From Roseibium album (GTDB taxonomy: Bacteria > Pseudomonadota > Alphaproteobacteria > Rhizobiales > Stappiaceae), in the NCBI GenBank assembly GCA_001404055.1, contig CXTY01000034.1, forward strand, positions 124,001-188,000: a stretch of DNA of 64,000 nucleotides, given 5' to 3'. Below are positions 62,553-64,000 of this stretch, piece after piece (position 1 is the first letter of the stretch; the number at the start of each line of letters is the position of its first letter). The notes under the pieces are model-generated. The model had not been told where the DNA came from and ran no database searches. It worked only from the letters and a program-made list of their open reading frames with translations. The translations under genes were made by a program, and so were the position numbers.

Positions 62553-62924
62553 ATGTCAGTACGCGCCCCTCAGTTTTTTCTGGACCAGGATAAGGACCCA
62601 CTGTCAGCCGCGCTGGAACAGGAAATTCTCAGCGAGAAGGCAGGAACATTATCGCGACTAACCAAAAAGCTGGAACGTGCTCTTTCCACTTTGAAAGACA
62701 GCAAAGACACCCCTTCTCTTCCTGACGAAGAAAGATTGCAACTGCTGGCGGAAGCAGCAGAAGCGCTCTGGCACGTTACAATTCAACGTGAACTCTGCGG
62801 CCTGCGCCAACATAAGGCCTTTTATGATTTTTTGCAGATACCAAAAGAAATTCGGCTAAGTATGGGACCGAAAAACAGCCTTCTGGCATGCAGTCATCGG
62901 CAGAATATTGAAGAGGCTTCCTGA
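62553..62924 (+). CDS. DUF6665-family protein
   Basis: A 123-residue soluble protein. Helical, with LSAALEQEILSEKAGTLSRLTKKLERAL and a central AAEALWHVTIQRELCGLRQHKAFYDFLQIP that matches DUF6665, a small Rhizobiales family of unknown function. The start at 62553 (MSVRAPQFF) is preferred over one 15 bases upstream. It follows the MFS gene by 36 bp on the same strand. Confidence 0.8.
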   Translation: MSVRAPQFFLDQDKDPLSAALEQEILSEKAGTLSRLTKKLERALSTLKDSKDTPSLPDEERLQLLAEAAEALWHVTIQRELCGLRQHKAFYDFLQIPKEIRLSMGPKNSLLACSHRQNIEEAS

Positions 62925-63145
62925 TTGATACATATGTGACAGTCATCACTTCTTTGTTGATGTCCCCGGACTAGAGAAAGGTATCGGTTGCATCTTTTGC
63001 GCAGCGATGTTTTTTTCGGGGGGCTATTTACGAAATGAGTTATTTACAGTCGCAAGACGCGGACTATTTGCTGTTGCTTAGGTTCGCTGGTGCCAGGGGC
63101 AGTGCCAGGCGCGTGTTCGACAACAAAGCCAGGCGCAGAGCAATA

Positions 63146-64000
63146 ATGATGTGCAGGAATTTTCGGCCGTTCAGGTTTCGATCCCATTTGGTGTCAGGCT
63201 GCCTGCTATTTGGAATGCTCATCAGCCCCTTTGCAACGCCCTTATCCTTCACTCAACAGGTGCAGGCACAATCGGTTCGCAGTGTTCCGGAAGGAAACCG
63301 GTTCAGGTCTCAACCCAAGATTCCGTATTCCTCCTCGCGGCGCACTTCGGCATCCAAATCTTCCTACGACGCCAAGTTCGACAAGGTTCTCGCCGTTTTG
63401 AAGCGAGACCGTCGCCTGATGTCATCCATTAAACGTGTTGCCAAACGCTATGGTGTTGACCCGATTCACATCGTTGGTTCCATCGTTGGAGAGCACACCT
63501 ACAATTACGATACGCTTGACAGTGCGCAGTCATATTACGTCAAGGCGCTTTCCTATGCAGGTATCAGCTTTGACTTCGAGCTGAACGGCGAACATGTCGA
63601 CACGTTTGTGGAACGGCCTCAGTTCGACCGTTGCCGCAAAGAGCATATTCAAAAGAGCAGTGACCGGCGCTGGTCCTGTTATGAAAATGTCTGGAGCAGC
63701 AAGTTCCGTGGCCGAAAAGTCGATGGTGTTCGCTACCCTAAAAAGAGCTTCAATGAAGCTTTTTTCCAGCCGCTCTTCGCAGGGCAAAGCTTCGGTCTGG
63801 GCCAATTAAGCCCGCTGACTGTTTTGAAAATGACTGACCGGGTTTCCCGAACGAGTAACTTTCGCAAGCTGAAGGCGTCCAATCCGGAAGCCGTCTACAA
63901 GGCGACTATGGATCCGAATATCTCGCTGCATTACATGGCAGCGATCATTCAGGACTCAATTGCCGCTTACAAATCTGTCGGCAAGGTCGATATTTCCAAA
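63146..64000 (+). CDS. DUF1402-family protein (3' end outside window)
   Basis: 285 residues visible, continuing past the window. The signal peptide (MMCRNFRPFRFRSHLVSGCLLFGMLISPFA) leads to a DUF1402 domain: IKRVAKRYGVDPIHIVGSIVGEHTYNYDTLDSAQSYYVKAL and FGLGQLSPLTVLKMTDRVS resemble a lytic-transglycosylase-like fold with Glu in GEHTYN. Proteins of this family are exported and found mainly in Rhizobiales. The frame is open back to an ATG at 63035, but the extra 37 residues precede the signal peptide, so 63146 is preferred. Confidence 0.85.
   Translation, partial: MMCRNFRPFRFRSHLVSGCLLFGMLISPFATPLSFTQQVQAQSVRSVPEGNRFRSQPKIPYSSSRRTSASKSSYDAKFDKVLAVLKRDRRLMSSIKRVAKRYGVDPIHIVGSIVGEHTYNYDTLDSAQSYYVKALSYAGISFDFELNGEHVDTFVERPQFDRCRKEHIQKSSDRRWSCYENVWSSKFRGRKVDGVRYPKKSFNEAFFQPLFAGQSFGLGQLSPLTVLKMTDRVSRTSNFRKLKASNPEAVYKATMDPNISLHYMAAIIQDSIAAYKSVGKVDISK

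Overview
The window is a chromosomal segment from an alphaproteobacterium of the Rhizobiales type, most likely a marine member of the Stappiaceae (Roseibium/Labrenzia-like). The evidence is the mix of families: trxB followed by an LsrB/VtlR regulator, an AbcR-like small RNA, DUF992, DUF1402, DUF6665 and ScfR-type proteins, several twin-arginine signal peptides, and marine-type sulfur and osmolyte genes (L-cysteate sulfo-lyase, choline sulfatase). I see no phage, plasmid, CRISPR, rRNA or tRNA genes. The genome assignment is inferred from gene content only.

Layout. 1-7 kb: the end of carB, greA, a small membrane gene, an Lrp/AsnC regulator, an ELM1-like gene, trxB-lsrB and a reductase. 7.4-7.65 kb: a strong candidate AbcR-family sRNA with its own promoter, a LysR-type box and an intrinsic terminator. 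7.7-17 kb: msrP, an EF-G-like GTPase, a DUF992 protein, an aspartate aminotransferase, a PAS-like protein and small membrane proteins. 17-20 kb: an ScfR-type regulator whose stop codon lies in the CTAG target duplication of a 262-bp MITE, then a structured leader and metA (acetyl-CoA type by residue E111). 20-31 kb: a thioredoxin-like protein and two L,D-transpeptidases on the minus strand, a beta-mannosidase/LacI operon with a visible operator, and a LysR/cuyA/(deleted degT)/racemase locus. 31-43 kb: a DUF1624 acyltransferase-like protein, a kinase, a MarR-controlled hydrolase, a chemoreceptor, LysR-betC, a Tat-exported protein resembling the alanyl-tRNA synthetase core, and a secreted six-cysteine knottin-like protein.

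43.8-52 kb begins with uvrB, which has a long basic N-terminal extension. After it comes a repeat-rich accessory stretch: palindromic intergenic elements of several families, a tandem duplication of a small membrane gene (one copy truncated) around an A+T-richer SPOR-domain gene, and a GIY-YIG gene flanked by two homologous repeats. 52-64 kb: a secreted agmatine-deiminase-like enzyme, a crescentin-like coiled-coil protein, a nucleotide-sugar epimerase, a LysR with a divergent NTF2-like/DoxX/quinone-reductase operon, clpS, a chalcone-isomerase-like/MFS pair, a DUF6665 protein and the start of a DUF1402 protein.

How the parts connect. The redox theme is strong: TrxB, LsrB, MsrP, thioredoxin-like proteins and a quinone-reductase operon. 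In relatives LsrB/VtlR activates AbcR sRNAs, and here regulator, candidate binding box and sRNA lie within 2.6 kb. Osmolyte and organosulfur use (betC, cuyA) and glycan use (mannosidase) each have a dedicated adjacent regulator.
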